Under the pieces are notes generated by a model that saw only the letters and a program-made list of their open reading frames with translations, was not told where the DNA came from and searched no databases. The translations under genes and the position numbers were made by a program. From an uncultured Bacteroidales bacterium (GTDB lineage Bacteria; Bacteroidota; Bacteroidia; Bacteroidales; UBA932): a stretch of 64,000 bases of DNA. Of this stretch, positions 42,665-52,740 are shown piece after piece (the stretch's first letter is position 1; every line of letters starts with the position of its first letter). The stretch is taken from NCBI GenBank assembly GCA_900316955.1, contig ONEX01000015.1:1-64000 (forward strand). The letters are read 5' to 3'.

Positions 42665-45600
42665 TTACTGTTCCACGACGCAACGGACGTTGCCGCCGCG
42701 GGACATGCGCTGCTCGGTGGTGGACACGGACTCGCCGTTGATGTAGATCTGGTAGGCGATGTTCGCCTCGCTGGAGGAGGAGTAGGAGCTCCAGATGTAG
42801 GCGCGGGCGCCCACCTTGGCGTACTCGCCCTGGTCCAGGTAACCGCCGATCGGGAGCACGATGTAGCCGGTCGTCTCGGGGCTGGCCGGGTCGGGCTCGA
42901 CGCCGAGGACGATGATCTTGTTCTCCGTATCAGCCTTGAAGCCGGTCGCGGAGGCCATGCCGCCCCAGAACGCCCAGCTCTTGTCACGCGTGGAAACGAT
43001 GTATCCCGGAGGGCACGGGTCGTACACGGTCTTGGTCTTGCCCCAGAGCTCGGTGGAAGGAACGTCCACCCAGGTCTTGTTGCTGTCGCTGCCCGTCTTC
43101 ACATAGACGGTCGGGTTCTGGACGGACTCCTCGATGCTGAAGTTCTGCTTCTCGCTGTCGAGGACGATGGCTCCGGTCGTGGCAATCGGGTCGGAAGCGT
43201 CCACGGAAGCGACGCCCGGGAACGGGTCCTTGCGGCCCCACTGGTACAGCATGCCGATCGCGGTGCCGTCCGGCTTGGCGTTCGGCGCGGCGGCCACGAG
43301 GGCGCCCAGGTTGCGGTCCATCATCGGCACGCCGACCACACCGCCGAACGTGCTGGCCACCACGGGCGTGGCGGGAATCCAGATGTGCCAGCTCCAGAGG
43401 ATGACACCCGCCGCGTCCTTGGCGGCGATGAGGGCGTTGCCGGGCACGAGGGTCGCCGGCGTGGAGAACGTCACATAACCGTCGGCGAAGGCGACATGGG
43501 CGATCACGGCGCCGGCCTCGGGGGCGGTCGTGGTGTTCACGGTCTCCCAGAGGACCTCGACGGAGGCGGGGGCGACGGCTTCCTCGCTGTTGCCCTTGAC
43601 GGCCTTGAACTTATAGTCGCCGGCCTTTTCCACGAGGTAGCTGTTGGCGCTGGCGGTCTCGCTCAGGTCGGTGGCGGAACCCGTGGGCTGGTCCGGCTCG
43701 TCCGGAGGAAGGATGGGGTTCTCTTCCGCGACCACGCAGCGGACGGAACCGGCGCGGGACTTGCCGGCATCGGCCTTGGCGTGGGCGGAGCCGGCGCGGA
43801 CGTTCAGATAAGCGGCCTTTTCGTCGGAAGAGGAGGAGGAGCTCCAGTAAGCCGCGCGGTCATAGGCGTGCGTCATGCTGTCCGGACCGTAGTCGTCCCG
43901 GTAACCGGCGAACGGGAACACCAACGCCGGATTGCCCAGGGCGAAATAGTACTGGGCCTTGTTCTCTTCCCAGCCGACGAGGGCGCTGACATCTTCGTTG
44001 AAGAAAGTGGAGTTGCCTCCCAAGGCGGGGACCCGGTAGCCCGGAGGGCACGGGTCGTACATGGTCTTCACGTCATCCTGCCAGAGGGTGTTCTCGGCCG
44101 GGAGCGCCCAGCCGCTGTTCTTGGCGTGGCCCAGGAGGGTCGGATTCTCGATGGACTGGAGGAGGGAGATCTTGGACTCGTCGGCCTCTCCGGCGCCGTC
44201 CGTCATGGAAAGGGCGACACCGGCCACGGTGGCGTTGGACGAGCTGTTGGCGGCCTTCGGGCCCGGGAACGGATCCTTGCGGCCCCACTGGTAGGTCAGG
44301 CCGAAGGACTCGACGGGCGCCTCGGCGCCGGTGGTGGCGGCCACGAGGGCGCCCAGGTTGCGGTCCATGGCCGGCGAGGAGAAGATGGCGTTGTCCACGG
44401 TCCCGACCTCGGTGGCGGGCACCCAGATGTGCCAGCTCCAGAGGATGGTGCCGGTGACGTCCTTCGCCGCGATGACGGCGTTGCCGGGCTTGAGGGTCTC
44501 CGGCGTGGAGAACTTCACATAGCTGCCCACGAGCTCCACGGAGGCGACCACGCTGTTCGCGGTGACTTCCTCGGCGTTGTTCCAGGTCTCCCAGAGGACT
44601 TCCACGGTAGCAGGATTGACTTCCTGGCCGCTGTTGCCCTTCACCGCCCAGAACTTGTAGTCGCCGGCCTCGGTCACGATGTAGCTGTTCGCGGCGCCCT
44701 TCCGGCTCAGGTTCTTCGTGCCCGTCTCGATGACGGCGGCCAGCTGGGCGATCTTGATGGTCTGGACCACCTCCTCGGTGCCGGCTCTCACGATGTTCAC
44801 GGTGCCTTCCCGGAGCTCGCCGGTCAGGTTGTCGTCGAGCTTAAGGGTGATGGTGTAGGCCTGGCTCCGCACGCTGGCGACATGGATCCACTCATCGACA
44901 GGAACCACGTCGAAGGCGATGTTGGAGACCACGTTGGAAACGACGGTGGCGTCCTCGCCTTCGGCCAGGTAGTTCACGGTCGCGCTGTACGGCTCGTCGA
45001 GGATGCGGACGCCCTCGGGCGTGACGATGACGGACACGATGGAGGTCAGGCCCACCTTGGAGTCGGCGTACAGCATGATCATGCCGCTGGCTTTCTCCGA
45101 GAACGCGGTGACGGTCAGCTTCTCGGGCTCCACTTTCACGCCGAACTTCTCGATGTCATAGTAGGCGCCCACGACGGTGTTCTCGGTCTTGGCGGTCACG
45201 GTGTAGGGAATCTCGACGACGGGGTTGGCCGCCGTGAAGACGTACTCTTCCTTTTCGACCAGCAGCTGGAAGGCCTCGGCGAACGGGATGTTCACGACGG
45301 AGTTGTCGGAGAGGGTGAGGACGACCGCGCTGTCGGTGACGGCGAGGTTCGTGAAGATGCCGTCCTGGAGGGTGGCGCCTTCGCTCTTCACCGGTCCGAG
45401 GTTGGTCTTCTTGCCGTCGACCTCCACCCAGAGGTTGCCCTCCTCGTCGATGGAGAAGACCGGCGTCTGGTACACGGGGATCTCCTCATCGTCCATCTTG
45501 ACGGCCTTGCCGTCCACGGCCCAGACCAGCTCACCCGCGCCGTTGCGGATCACGGAGAACACGGGGCCCTGGGTGGGATCCGCAGGGACGATGTTGAAGT

Positions 45601-45853
45601 GCACGATGTTGCCGTCGGTGTAGGTGACGGTGACACCGGTGGTGCGGCCCGTCTCCGGGTCCTTGTACTCTTCCACCTTGCGGACGAACTTGCCGTCGCC
45701 GAGGGCGGACTGCAGGGCGGAGACGTTCGCCTCCAGCTCGCTGACCCGGAGGTCCAGGCCGGCGATCAGTTCCCGGACGCCGGTGTCGTCATATTCCTTG
45801 GCGCAGCCCACTGCCAGGAGCGCCAGCACAACGAGCGTAAAAAACTTTTTCAT
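42665..45853 (-). CDS. DUF4988-type lipoprotein with two FISUMP domains
   Basis: 1062 residues, lipobox AVGC (Cys17, then AKEYDD). A short coiled coil (about 27-50; LRVSELEANVSALQSAL) leads into the beta-rich DUF4988-like N-terminal region, then Ig-like modules. Two FISUMP (Fib_succ_major) modules follow, about residues 390-710 and 725-1062, each with ANSYIV/LVE-AGDYKF, LWSWHIW, MDRNLGALVA, YQWGRKDPFPG, YDPCPPGY and a closing G-VRCVV. FISUMP domains are paralogous surface modules first seen in Fibrobacter; their ligand is unknown. It lies in the middle of the chitin-type PUL-2, presumably as a surface binding protein. Confidence 0.8.
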   Translation of the reverse strand: MKKFFTLVVLALLAVGCAKEYDDTGVRELIAGLDLRVSELEANVSALQSALGDGKFVRKVEEYKDPETGRTTGVTVTYTDGNIVHFNIVPADPTQGPVFSVIRNGAGELVWAVDGKAVKMDDEEIPVYQTPVFSIDEEGNLWVEVDGKKTNLGPVKSEGATLQDGIFTNLAVTDSAVVLTLSDNSVVNIPFAEAFQLLVEKEEYVFTAANPVVEIPYTVTAKTENTVVGAYYDIEKFGVKVEPEKLTVTAFSEKASGMIMLYADSKVGLTSIVSVIVTPEGVRILDEPYSATVNYLAEGEDATVVSNVVSNIAFDVVPVDEWIHVASVRSQAYTITLKLDDNLTGELREGTVNIVRAGTEEVVQTIKIAQLAAVIETGTKNLSRKGAANSYIVTEAGDYKFWAVKGNSGQEVNPATVEVLWETWNNAEEVTANSVVASVELVGSYVKFSTPETLKPGNAVIAAKDVTGTILWSWHIWVPATEVGTVDNAIFSSPAMDRNLGALVAATTGAEAPVESFGLTYQWGRKDPFPGPKAANSSSNATVAGVALSMTDGAGEADESKISLLQSIENPTLLGHAKNSGWALPAENTLWQDDVKTMYDPCPPGYRVPALGGNSTFFNEDVSALVGWEENKAQYYFALGNPALVFPFAGYRDDYGPDSMTHAYDRAAYWSSSSSSDEKAAYLNVRAGSAHAKADAGKSRAGSVRCVVAEENPILPPDEPDQPTGSATDLSETASANSYLVEKAGDYKFKAVKGNSEEAVAPASVEVLWETVNTTTAPEAGAVIAHVAFADGYVTFSTPATLVPGNALIAAKDAAGVILWSWHIWIPATPVVASTFGGVVGVPMMDRNLGALVAAAPNAKPDGTAIGMLYQWGRKDPFPGVASVDASDPIATTGAIVLDSEKQNFSIEESVQNPTVYVKTGSDSNKTWVDVPSTELWGKTKTVYDPCPPGYIVSTRDKSWAFWGGMASATGFKADTENKIIVLGVEPDPASPETTGYIVLPIGGYLDQGEYAKVGARAYIWSSYSSSSEANIAYQIYINGESVSTTEQRMSRGGNVRCVVEQ

Positions 45854-45882
45854 ATGGTCTTGTATTTATTATTAGTTTCAAG

Positions 45883-47718
45883 TTATTCGACGGTGCAACG
45901 GACGGAGCCGAGACGGGCCTTCGGCGCGGAGCCGAACGTGTAGGACCGGTCGGAACGGAGGTCGGCGCCGGGACCCTTGGCGTCGTCGGACGCCTGGGAG
46001 GTCCAGTACAGCGTACGGACGCCCACCTTGGAGAGACCATTCACGGAGTAGTCGTCGCGGTAGCCCGCGATCGGGAACACGGACGCGTCCGGGGAGCCCA
46101 CCTTGAGCCAGCCGGCGGTGAGGTCCACGCCCCAGCCCGCCTGGGCGGACAGGTCGGCGCTCCAGAACGGGTTGGCCGTGTTCTTCTTCGGCACGCGGTA
46201 GCCCGGAGGGCACGGGTCGTAGATGGTCTTGTCGGCATCGGCCCAGAACTCGTTGTCCGGGACGAGGCACCAGTCGTTGTTGTTGAGGTGGCCGAGCAGA
46301 CGCGGGTTCGCGATGGACTCTTCCAGCGAGATCTGGCCGGGAGCCATCTCCTCGGGTACGCCGGCGTAGGTGGCCGGGCTGCTGCCCTTGAAGGTGCCGG
46401 CCGCGGTGAACGGGTCCTTGCGGCCCCACTGGTACATCATCCCGTAGGAGGTCGGGCTCACCTCGGCGGAAGTCGCCTCGGCGGCCACGAGGGCGCCCAG
46501 GTTGCGGTCCATCAGGTCCACGCCCATGATGCCGCCGAAGTTCGCGGTGACGACCGGGGTCGCGGGAATCCAGATGTGCCAGCTCCAGAGGATCTTGCCG
46601 GAGGCGTCCTTGGCGGCGACGAGCGCGTTGCCGGGATGCAGGGTCGCGGGGGTGCGGAGGATGATGAAGTCCTCGGCGAACGAGGCGTGGGCGAGCACGC
46701 TCCCCGGCGTGACCTCGGAATTGTCGTTCCAGGTCTCCCAGAGGATCACGGCGTCGTCCACGTCCTGCAGGTAGTTCGTGGACTCGTTGCCATAGACCGC
46801 CTTGAACTTGTAGCTGCCGGGCTCGGTGATGATGTAGCTGTTCGCGTTGCCCACGGTGTCCAGGTCCTTGACGTCCTTGGAGAACGGGTTGTCGTAGTGC
46901 TCGATCTCGCCGGTGATGTCCCCGAGGTCCACGATTCCGCCGCGGACGATCTCCACGGGCTGGGTGTACTTGAAGATCCGGGTGTAGTCGTCGCCCTCCT
47001 TGAACTTGATGACGAACCCGCCCGGGAAGGTCGTGCCTTCCGGCAGGAACACCAGGATCTCCCCGCCTTCCACGGTGCCGTCCAGCTGGAGGAGCGGGTT
47101 GCCCACATACTGCCGGTAGAGCTGCTCGCTGTCGGTGATCTTCACCTGGAGGAACTCATACCCGAGGGCGTCCTTCTTGGGGGTGGAGATGGTGTATCCG
47201 GCCAGGTCCCCCTCCACGGACATCGACAGGATGCCGCAGATGTTCTGGAACTGGAAAGTGTCGCCGCTGTTGCAGGCGGCCATGATCTGCTGGCCGGTCG
47301 TGGAGAACTTGCTGTAGAAGAAGCAGTGCTTGAGGTTGTCCGCCAGCGACGCCGGATAGGAGGCGTACAGGGTGCTGGAGCAGTCCTCCCGCTGGTAGGG
47401 ATAGAGGCCTTCCACCGTGACGGTGGCCGACTTCCCGTCGCCGGAGATGTCGCCGGCGGCGAGGGTCACGATCACCTGGTCCTTGGCGTACTCGCCGTGG
47501 ACGACGATCTGGTCGCCGGCCTTCCAGGCGGTCTTGACGGCCGCGGGCACCTCCCCGCCCTCCCCGACGGTGAAGTCGGGAAGGACGAAGGTGAGCGTGC
47601 GGGTTTCGGGCTGGGGTCCTTCGGGGACGGGATCCACCGGATCCACCGGTGTCTCCCGGCAGGAGAAGAGCGGAAGCAGGACTGCGCAAAGGATCGCTAT
47701 TCTTTCAATCGTTTTCAT
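45883..47718 (-). CDS. fimbrillin-like lipoprotein with one FISUMP domain
   Basis: 611 residues, lipobox LFSC (Cys20), Pro-rich linker. The N-terminal half resembles fimbrillin-type adhesin domains (AWKAGDQIVVHGEYA, CGILSMSVEGDLAGYTI, EILVFLPEGTTFPGGFVIKF). Residues about 285-611 are a FISUMP module with the same marks as in the next gene (LWSWHIW, MDRNLGALVAAE, YQWGRKDPF, YDPCPPGYRVP, FPIAGYRDDY, LGSVRCTV). The conserved module pairs the two proteins as paralogues. It is in the PUL-2 operon, 30 nt after the BACON lipoprotein gene. Likely role: surface glycan or cell-wall binding. Confidence 0.75.
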   Translation of the reverse strand: MKTIERIAILCAVLLPLFSCRETPVDPVDPVPEGPQPETRTLTFVLPDFTVGEGGEVPAAVKTAWKAGDQIVVHGEYAKDQVIVTLAAGDISGDGKSATVTVEGLYPYQREDCSSTLYASYPASLADNLKHCFFYSKFSTTGQQIMAACNSGDTFQFQNICGILSMSVEGDLAGYTISTPKKDALGYEFLQVKITDSEQLYRQYVGNPLLQLDGTVEGGEILVFLPEGTTFPGGFVIKFKEGDDYTRIFKYTQPVEIVRGGIVDLGDITGEIEHYDNPFSKDVKDLDTVGNANSYIITEPGSYKFKAVYGNESTNYLQDVDDAVILWETWNDNSEVTPGSVLAHASFAEDFIILRTPATLHPGNALVAAKDASGKILWSWHIWIPATPVVTANFGGIMGVDLMDRNLGALVAAEATSAEVSPTSYGMMYQWGRKDPFTAAGTFKGSSPATYAGVPEEMAPGQISLEESIANPRLLGHLNNNDWCLVPDNEFWADADKTIYDPCPPGYRVPKKNTANPFWSADLSAQAGWGVDLTAGWLKVGSPDASVFPIAGYRDDYSVNGLSKVGVRTLYWTSQASDDAKGPGADLRSDRSYTFGSAPKARLGSVRCTVE

Positions 47719-47748
47719 GATTTCTCTCGTTTAATGGTCCTTTGACGG

Positions 47749-49287
47749 TTATTCCCAGTTCATCGGCGGGGTGTACTCGTACCACTCGAGGACGGCGGAA
47801 CCGGAGTTCTCGTTGTCCACGCCGATGTACATATTGATGCTCGTACCCCAGGTGACGGTGCGCAGCATCGTCTCGGACGTGTCGAAGCTGCCGGCCACCT
47901 CGCCGTTCACCAGGTAGGTGACGTGGCAGTGGTTCGGGCCGCTGGGATCGAACTTGAAGGTGAACTCGATCGGCTGGGTGAAGTCCACGGCCGTGTAGCC
48001 GTCGACCGAGGGCTTGTTGCCGTCGCCCGCCACATTGAAGTCGAAGCTGAGCTTGCCGTCCGCCGGCCGGATGTCGGCCTTGAGCTCGCAACCCTCGCTG
48101 AAGCAGAACCAGTGGCGCACGCGGACGCCCGCCTCGGAGGCCGGGTTCTGGGTGATGTTGCTCCAGCGGAAGGTGTAGGTGCCGAACGGCTTGCTGCTGT
48201 TGTGCAGCCGGGCCTTCGCGGTGAACAGGGTGCCGCCGAGGTCCTTGGAGAAGGTCGGGGCGTTGGTCCAGTCGGAGCTCCAGGAGCCGAGCTCGTCGGC
48301 GTTGAACGGGACGCGGACCGGGGTGATCTTGTAGGCCTGCTTCACCACGATTTCCTTCGTGGCCGCATAGTCGCCCTCGTGGGCCACCACGTTCTTGAGG
48401 ATGATGACGGCGCTGCGGAGGCCGTCCCCGTCGTTCTGGGTGAAGGAGAGCTGGATCTTGCCGTCGCCTTCGCCCGTCGGGGTGAGGATCTCGAACCAGT
48501 CGTCATTCTCGGACTCCTTGGTGACGGTCCACTTGGCGTTGGACAGGACTTCCACCTCGCCGGTGGGCTGGTCGTAGCCGGCCCGGATCTCGTCGGAGAG
48601 CGGGACCAGCTGGACGCCGTCCTGGGTGAACTTGACGAGGGCCGCGGCGACGTCATGCCGGTCGTACACGGTGACCTCGGCGTACCGGAGCTCGGAGGTG
48701 TTCTCGGCGGCGTTCACCGTGACGACGCCGGTGCCGTTGCCGGTGGCGCCCTCGGTGACGGTCACCCAGTCACCGCCGGTGACCTTGGCGCTCCAGTCCT
48801 GGTTGGACTTGATGTGGATGAAGTGGTCCCCGCCGGCCTTGGTGACGTCCTGGTCGAGGTCTTCCTCGGAGATGGTCAGGAAGGCGCTGCCCTTCTGGCG
48901 CACGGTGATCACCTTGCCCGTCCAGTAGTCGCTCTGGATCGTGATCTTGTCCTCCCGGTCGTCCAGGTAGGTGTTGTCGTAGTACTGCACGCGGATGACC
49001 GTGGCTTCGGCCTTGCCTTCGTGCACGAGGGTCGGGTCGGAGGCGTCACCCTCCTCCTCGCTGATGATGCACCAGTCCGGGTGCGCGCTCGTGACGGTCC
49101 AGGGGTCGGTGGACGCCACCAGGATGGTGAACGCCTTGGCCCCCTGGGCCGGAAGGTCGTAGGAATCCTGCGCGCGGTAGCGCAGGTCCACGATCTTCAC
49201 GGGCTGTTCTTCCTTCGGCTTGCAGCCGGTGGCCAGCCCCGTGACGAGGGCTGCGGCGCAGCAGAAGAGCAGGAATATCTTTTTCAT
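47749..49287 (-). CDS. BACON-repeat lipoprotein with lectin-like C-terminal domain
   Basis: 512 residues, lipobox ATGC (Cys22, then KPKEEQ). Three BACON-like Ig modules: about 35-130 (STDPWTVTSAHPDWC), 133-225 (SNQDWSAKVTGGDWVTV) and 228-320 (SNAKWTVTKESENDDWF), each closing with a V-x-Q strand. The last ~185 residues (LGSWSSDWTNAPTFSKD ... HWFCFSEGCELKADIR ... FKFDPSGPNHCHVTYLVNGE) look like a jelly-roll or concanavalin-type domain. This layout is common for SusE/F-position surface glycan-binding proteins, with BACON modules as spacers or mucin/glycan binders. Confidence 0.75.
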   Translation of the reverse strand: MKKIFLLFCCAAALVTGLATGCKPKEEQPVKIVDLRYRAQDSYDLPAQGAKAFTILVASTDPWTVTSAHPDWCIISEEEGDASDPTLVHEGKAEATVIRVQYYDNTYLDDREDKITIQSDYWTGKVITVRQKGSAFLTISEEDLDQDVTKAGGDHFIHIKSNQDWSAKVTGGDWVTVTEGATGNGTGVVTVNAAENTSELRYAEVTVYDRHDVAAALVKFTQDGVQLVPLSDEIRAGYDQPTGEVEVLSNAKWTVTKESENDDWFEILTPTGEGDGKIQLSFTQNDGDGLRSAVIILKNVVAHEGDYAATKEIVVKQAYKITPVRVPFNADELGSWSSDWTNAPTFSKDLGGTLFTAKARLHNSSKPFGTYTFRWSNITQNPASEAGVRVRHWFCFSEGCELKADIRPADGKLSFDFNVAGDGNKPSVDGYTAVDFTQPIEFTFKFDPSGPNHCHVTYLVNGEVAGSFDTSETMLRTVTWGTSINMYIGVDNENSGSAVLEWYEYTPPMNWE

Positions 49288-49299
49288 GGCTCGGACGGA

Positions 49300-51009
49300 T
49301 TAATAAGCCTCTTCATTGACCGTGATGTCGGCGCTCTTGACGACATACCAGCTGCCGTCGGAAGTCGCGCTGTAGAATCCGAAGTAGTAGTCCACCACGG
49401 TCTGGTCGTAGTAGAACGGGTTGTTGCCGGTGTGGGACTTCTTCTCGACGCCATCGACCTTGAACCACATGTCCAGGAGCTTGGGATCCTCGGCGTTGGG
49501 CTTGAGGCCGTACTCGTAGGTGGTCATCGCGTTCAGCTCATCCTTGGTGATGGAGTAGGTGCTGCTCTTGTAGGCGCTGGTCGCCGCCTCATCGGCCATG
49601 TTGCCGTCGGTGCGGATGCGGGTGTTGCCACCCAGGGAGAGCTGGTTGTAGATGTTCACGCTGCCGAGGGCGCCCTGGACCCAGAGCTGGCCGGCGTCGC
49701 CGAAGTGCTTCTCGCCGAGGGTCAGGGTGATGGTCATGCAGCGGGCGCCATCCTTCAGATAGACGCGGGATCCCTTGTCGCCGGAGAGCTTCACGGAGCC
49801 GTCCTCGAGGACCTCGCCGTTCTGGACGTCGAAAGCGGTGTCCTGGGTGAGCTCGACGCTGTCGGTCGCGCCGCTCGGGGAGACGATGGACACGGCGCCC
49901 ACGCGCGGGGCGAAGCGGTTGTTCATCGCGGCGACGACCTTGAAGTGGGAGTCGTCGACCTTCTCCACGGTGAAGCCCGGAACGTCGGTCTGGGGCTCCC
50001 AGGACTTGGAGGCGTTGACCTCGAGCACGAGTTCGCCGCCCGCGACCGGCAGGGTGGGATCTTCCGGCGGGACGATGTTGAAGGCGGCGCCGGTCTGATG
50101 GACCTCGAAGGTGTAGTCCTCGCCCGCGATACGGATGGTGATGACCGCCTTGCGGGCCGCGTCGTCGTTCGGGGCGGCTGTGACGTTGATGATGGTCTGC
50201 TTGCCGTCACCCTGGCCTTCCTCCTTGTCGAAGGTGATCCAGTCCTTGTCGGCGCTCACCGTCCAGGGAAGGTCGGTGCGGATCTTGAGGGCCTGGGTGC
50301 CGCCGGCGCCCGGGAATTCCCCGGAGATCTCGGTGATGTCGCAGGAACCCGTCTGGGTGATGTCGAAGGACTCCTCGTCATCCCCGGCGACCACGGTCAC
50401 CGTGGCCCCGCGCTCCAGCACGTCGGAGGGATCCGCCGTGGCGGTGATGGTCAGGGTGCGGCCGTCCGGGTCGGGATTGCCCTTCTCCGGGTCGAAGTGG
50501 AGCCAGGAGACGTCGGTGCGGACCTCCCAGGGGACGTTCGTGTTGATGGTGAAGGTGAGCGGGCCGCCCGCCGCGGAGTAGTTCTTCGCGACCGGCGTCA
50601 CGAACAGCCGGCCCTTCTTGGCCTGGGTGATCGTGACCGTATAGTACTTGCTGATCCGCTCGGCCGCGACGGTCAGGGTCGCGGTGCGGTCCTCGCCGCT
50701 GTCGTTGTCGGCGAAGCTCACGACGACGTCGGAGACCAGGCTGGAAGCCGAGCTGGACGCCGGGGTGACGGTGACCCAGTCCGCGCCGCCGGAACGGGTG
50801 ACCGTCCAGGGCGAGTTGGAACTGACGTTGAAGGTGATATTGTCCGGACGGGAAGCCGGCACCGAGTAGGTCGTCAGCGCGTCACAGACCAGCCGGAGAT
50901 TCGCATACTCCTTTTCGGGAGTCATCTGCGTGTCGATCTCGTACTGCTGGCACGCGGCCGCAGCGCCGAGGACGCAGAGGGTTGCAAAGATTCTGGTTAT
51001 CGTTTTCAT
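49300..51009 (-). CDS. multi-BACON lipoprotein
   Basis: 569 residues from ATG 51009 (lipobox AAAC, Cys20); the frame upstream is a shadow of SusD. Four BACON-like modules follow one another: SSNSPWTVTRSGGADWVTV, NTNVPWEVRTDVSWLHF, RTDLPWTVSADKDWITF and NASKSWEPQTDVPGFTV, each followed by a D-x-x-x-R-x-A-T/V strand and a final T-Q-x-G. The last ~170 residues form a separate beta domain (SRVYLKDGARCMTITLTLG ... VDGVEKKSHTGNNPFYY). It directly follows the second SusD of PUL-2 and is the expected surface glycan-binding protein of the set. Confidence 0.75.
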   Translation of the reverse strand: MKTITRIFATLCVLGAAAACQQYEIDTQMTPEKEYANLRLVCDALTTYSVPASRPDNITFNVSSNSPWTVTRSGGADWVTVTPASSSASSLVSDVVVSFADNDSGEDRTATLTVAAERISKYYTVTITQAKKGRLFVTPVAKNYSAAGGPLTFTINTNVPWEVRTDVSWLHFDPEKGNPDPDGRTLTITATADPSDVLERGATVTVVAGDDEESFDITQTGSCDITEISGEFPGAGGTQALKIRTDLPWTVSADKDWITFDKEEGQGDGKQTIINVTAAPNDDAARKAVITIRIAGEDYTFEVHQTGAAFNIVPPEDPTLPVAGGELVLEVNASKSWEPQTDVPGFTVEKVDDSHFKVVAAMNNRFAPRVGAVSIVSPSGATDSVELTQDTAFDVQNGEVLEDGSVKLSGDKGSRVYLKDGARCMTITLTLGEKHFGDAGQLWVQGALGSVNIYNQLSLGGNTRIRTDGNMADEAATSAYKSSTYSITKDELNAMTTYEYGLKPNAEDPKLLDMWFKVDGVEKKSHTGNNPFYYDQTVVDYYFGFYSATSDGSWYVVKSADITVNEEAY

Positions 51010-51023
51010 ATCTCGATTGTTTT

Positions 51024-52727
51024 TTATTCCGTGGTTTCCGTGGTTTGGCTCCATCCGGGATTCTGGGGATTGAGGTTGGGGTTGCAGAACAGTTCGGCCT
51101 GCGGGATCGGGAACAGGTTCTGGCGGGAGGACCAGGTGCGGTTCTCCACGACCGTCCGCTTGTAGGCGAACTGGCCGCCGTTCCGGGTGATTTCCACACC
51201 GTCGATGCGGCCCTGGGTGGCCTGGCCGATGTCCCAGCGGCGGACATCCCAGAAGCGGTGGTCTTCGAAGGCGAACTCCACGCGCCACTCGCGGCGCACA
51301 GCCTCGCGGAAGGCGTCCGCGGAGGTGGCGCTCACCGCCGGCATGCCGGCGTTCGCGCGCACCTGGTTCAGGGCGTCGAGCGCGCTGACGCTGAGGTTCC
51401 CTTCCGTCGCCGTCGGGCTGCCCAGATACTCGTTCAGGGCCTCCGCGTAGGTCAGGAGGGCTTCCGCGTAGCGGTACACGATCCACTGGTGCTTGTTCGT
51501 CACGGTGTTCTCCGGGGTGAAGCTGGTGCTTTCCTGGATGTAGCGGCGCAGGTAGTACCCGGTCGGGGAACCCAGGTCGCTGCGGGTCGCGGAATAGTCG
51601 CGGCCGCCCACGAAGGTCTCGATCGTGGTGCCCTTGAAGGACATCCCGTTGGCGAGGATCGCGCGGGCGAAGCGCGGGTCGCGGCCCTCGTACGGCTTCG
51701 TGACGTCGAACGCGGGATCGCTGGTCTTCCAACCGTCGGCCTCGAGAACGATGTCATAGCCGCCGGCCGTCTGGAACGCATCCACCAGGTTCTGGGTGGG
51801 ATAGGTTCCGCCGAGGGACGTGCGCTGGCCCTCGGTGAACCGCACCGGGAAGTTGTAGCGCTCGAAGCTCTGGCTCTCGGACCGCATGATGGCGAAGATC
51901 ACCTCCTGGGAGAGGTAGTTGTTCGCCTTCTCGGCGGGATCCAGCCGGTAGATGCCGAGGTCCATCAGTTCCTTCGCCGCGGCGGCCGCCTTCTGCCACT
52001 TGCTCCGGTCGTTGGACGGGTTGTGCAGCGGGGATGCGGCGTAGAGGAGCGCCTTCGCCTTCACCGCGAGGGCGAAGCCCCGGGTGACGCGGCCGATCTC
52101 ATCGTCCAGCAGGCCCACGTAGGTGTCGGGCAGCTTGGCGGCGGACTCGGTGCACTCGCTCACGATGAAGTTGATGACCTCGTCGAAAGGAGTCTTTGCA
52201 ATCTCGTTGGCCTCCTCCGCCGTGAGCATCGTCAGCGGCATCGGGATGTCGCCGTAGCGGCGGGCCAGCTCGAAGAAGTAGTACGCGCGCAGGACCTTCG
52301 CCTGGTACGGATAGTACGCGAGGTGCTCCAGCCAGCGCTGGTACTTGTTGTCATATTTGTACATGGACAGGTCCACGGTCTCGATGGACTCGAGGAACTC
52401 GTTGGCCGAGCGGATGCCATTGAACAGGGTCCACTTGTCGTCCACGGTGTTCAGGGCGCTCCAGTTGCCGTTGGTGAAGCGCTGCACGCTGGCGTCCGGG
52501 TCGGCGTATTCGGCGTCGTCGGAGCCGCAGTCGCGCAGGGCGCTGCCCACGTCGGCGATGTCCTTGTTGGGCATGTAGCCGTAGATGTTCGTGAGCATCT
52601 TCTGGATGTTGCTGTACGTCAGGTACATGTCCTCGCGGCTGTAGTCGCTGGAAGACTCGTCGAAATCCAGGAAGTTGCAGCCGGTCAGCAGAAGCGCAGC
52701 GGAAAGTATGCAGAATATCTTTTTCAT
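51024..52727 (-). CDS. SusD/RagB-family lipoprotein (second pair of PUL-2)
   Basis: 567 residues, lipobox LTGC (Cys17). SusD features: FFELARRYGDIPMPLTML, KAKALLYAASPLHNPSNDRSKW, RREWRVEFAFEDHRFWDVRRWD, and LNPQNPGW near the end with an extra 9-residue tail after it. It lies 13 nt after the short SusC gene and should be its lid. It is the orthologous position to the SusD at 11360-13036 of PUL-1. Confidence 0.9.
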   Translation of the reverse strand: MKKIFCILSAALLLTGCNFLDFDESSSDYSREDMYLTYSNIQKMLTNIYGYMPNKDIADVGSALRDCGSDDAEYADPDASVQRFTNGNWSALNTVDDKWTLFNGIRSANEFLESIETVDLSMYKYDNKYQRWLEHLAYYPYQAKVLRAYYFFELARRYGDIPMPLTMLTAEEANEIAKTPFDEVINFIVSECTESAAKLPDTYVGLLDDEIGRVTRGFALAVKAKALLYAASPLHNPSNDRSKWQKAAAAAKELMDLGIYRLDPAEKANNYLSQEVIFAIMRSESQSFERYNFPVRFTEGQRTSLGGTYPTQNLVDAFQTAGGYDIVLEADGWKTSDPAFDVTKPYEGRDPRFARAILANGMSFKGTTIETFVGGRDYSATRSDLGSPTGYYLRRYIQESTSFTPENTVTNKHQWIVYRYAEALLTYAEALNEYLGSPTATEGNLSVSALDALNQVRANAGMPAVSATSADAFREAVRREWRVEFAFEDHRFWDVRRWDIGQATQGRIDGVEITRNGGQFAYKRTVVENRTWSSRQNLFPIPQAELFCNPNLNPQNPGWSQTTETTE

Positions 52728-52740
52728 GGCGTTTCCCGGT

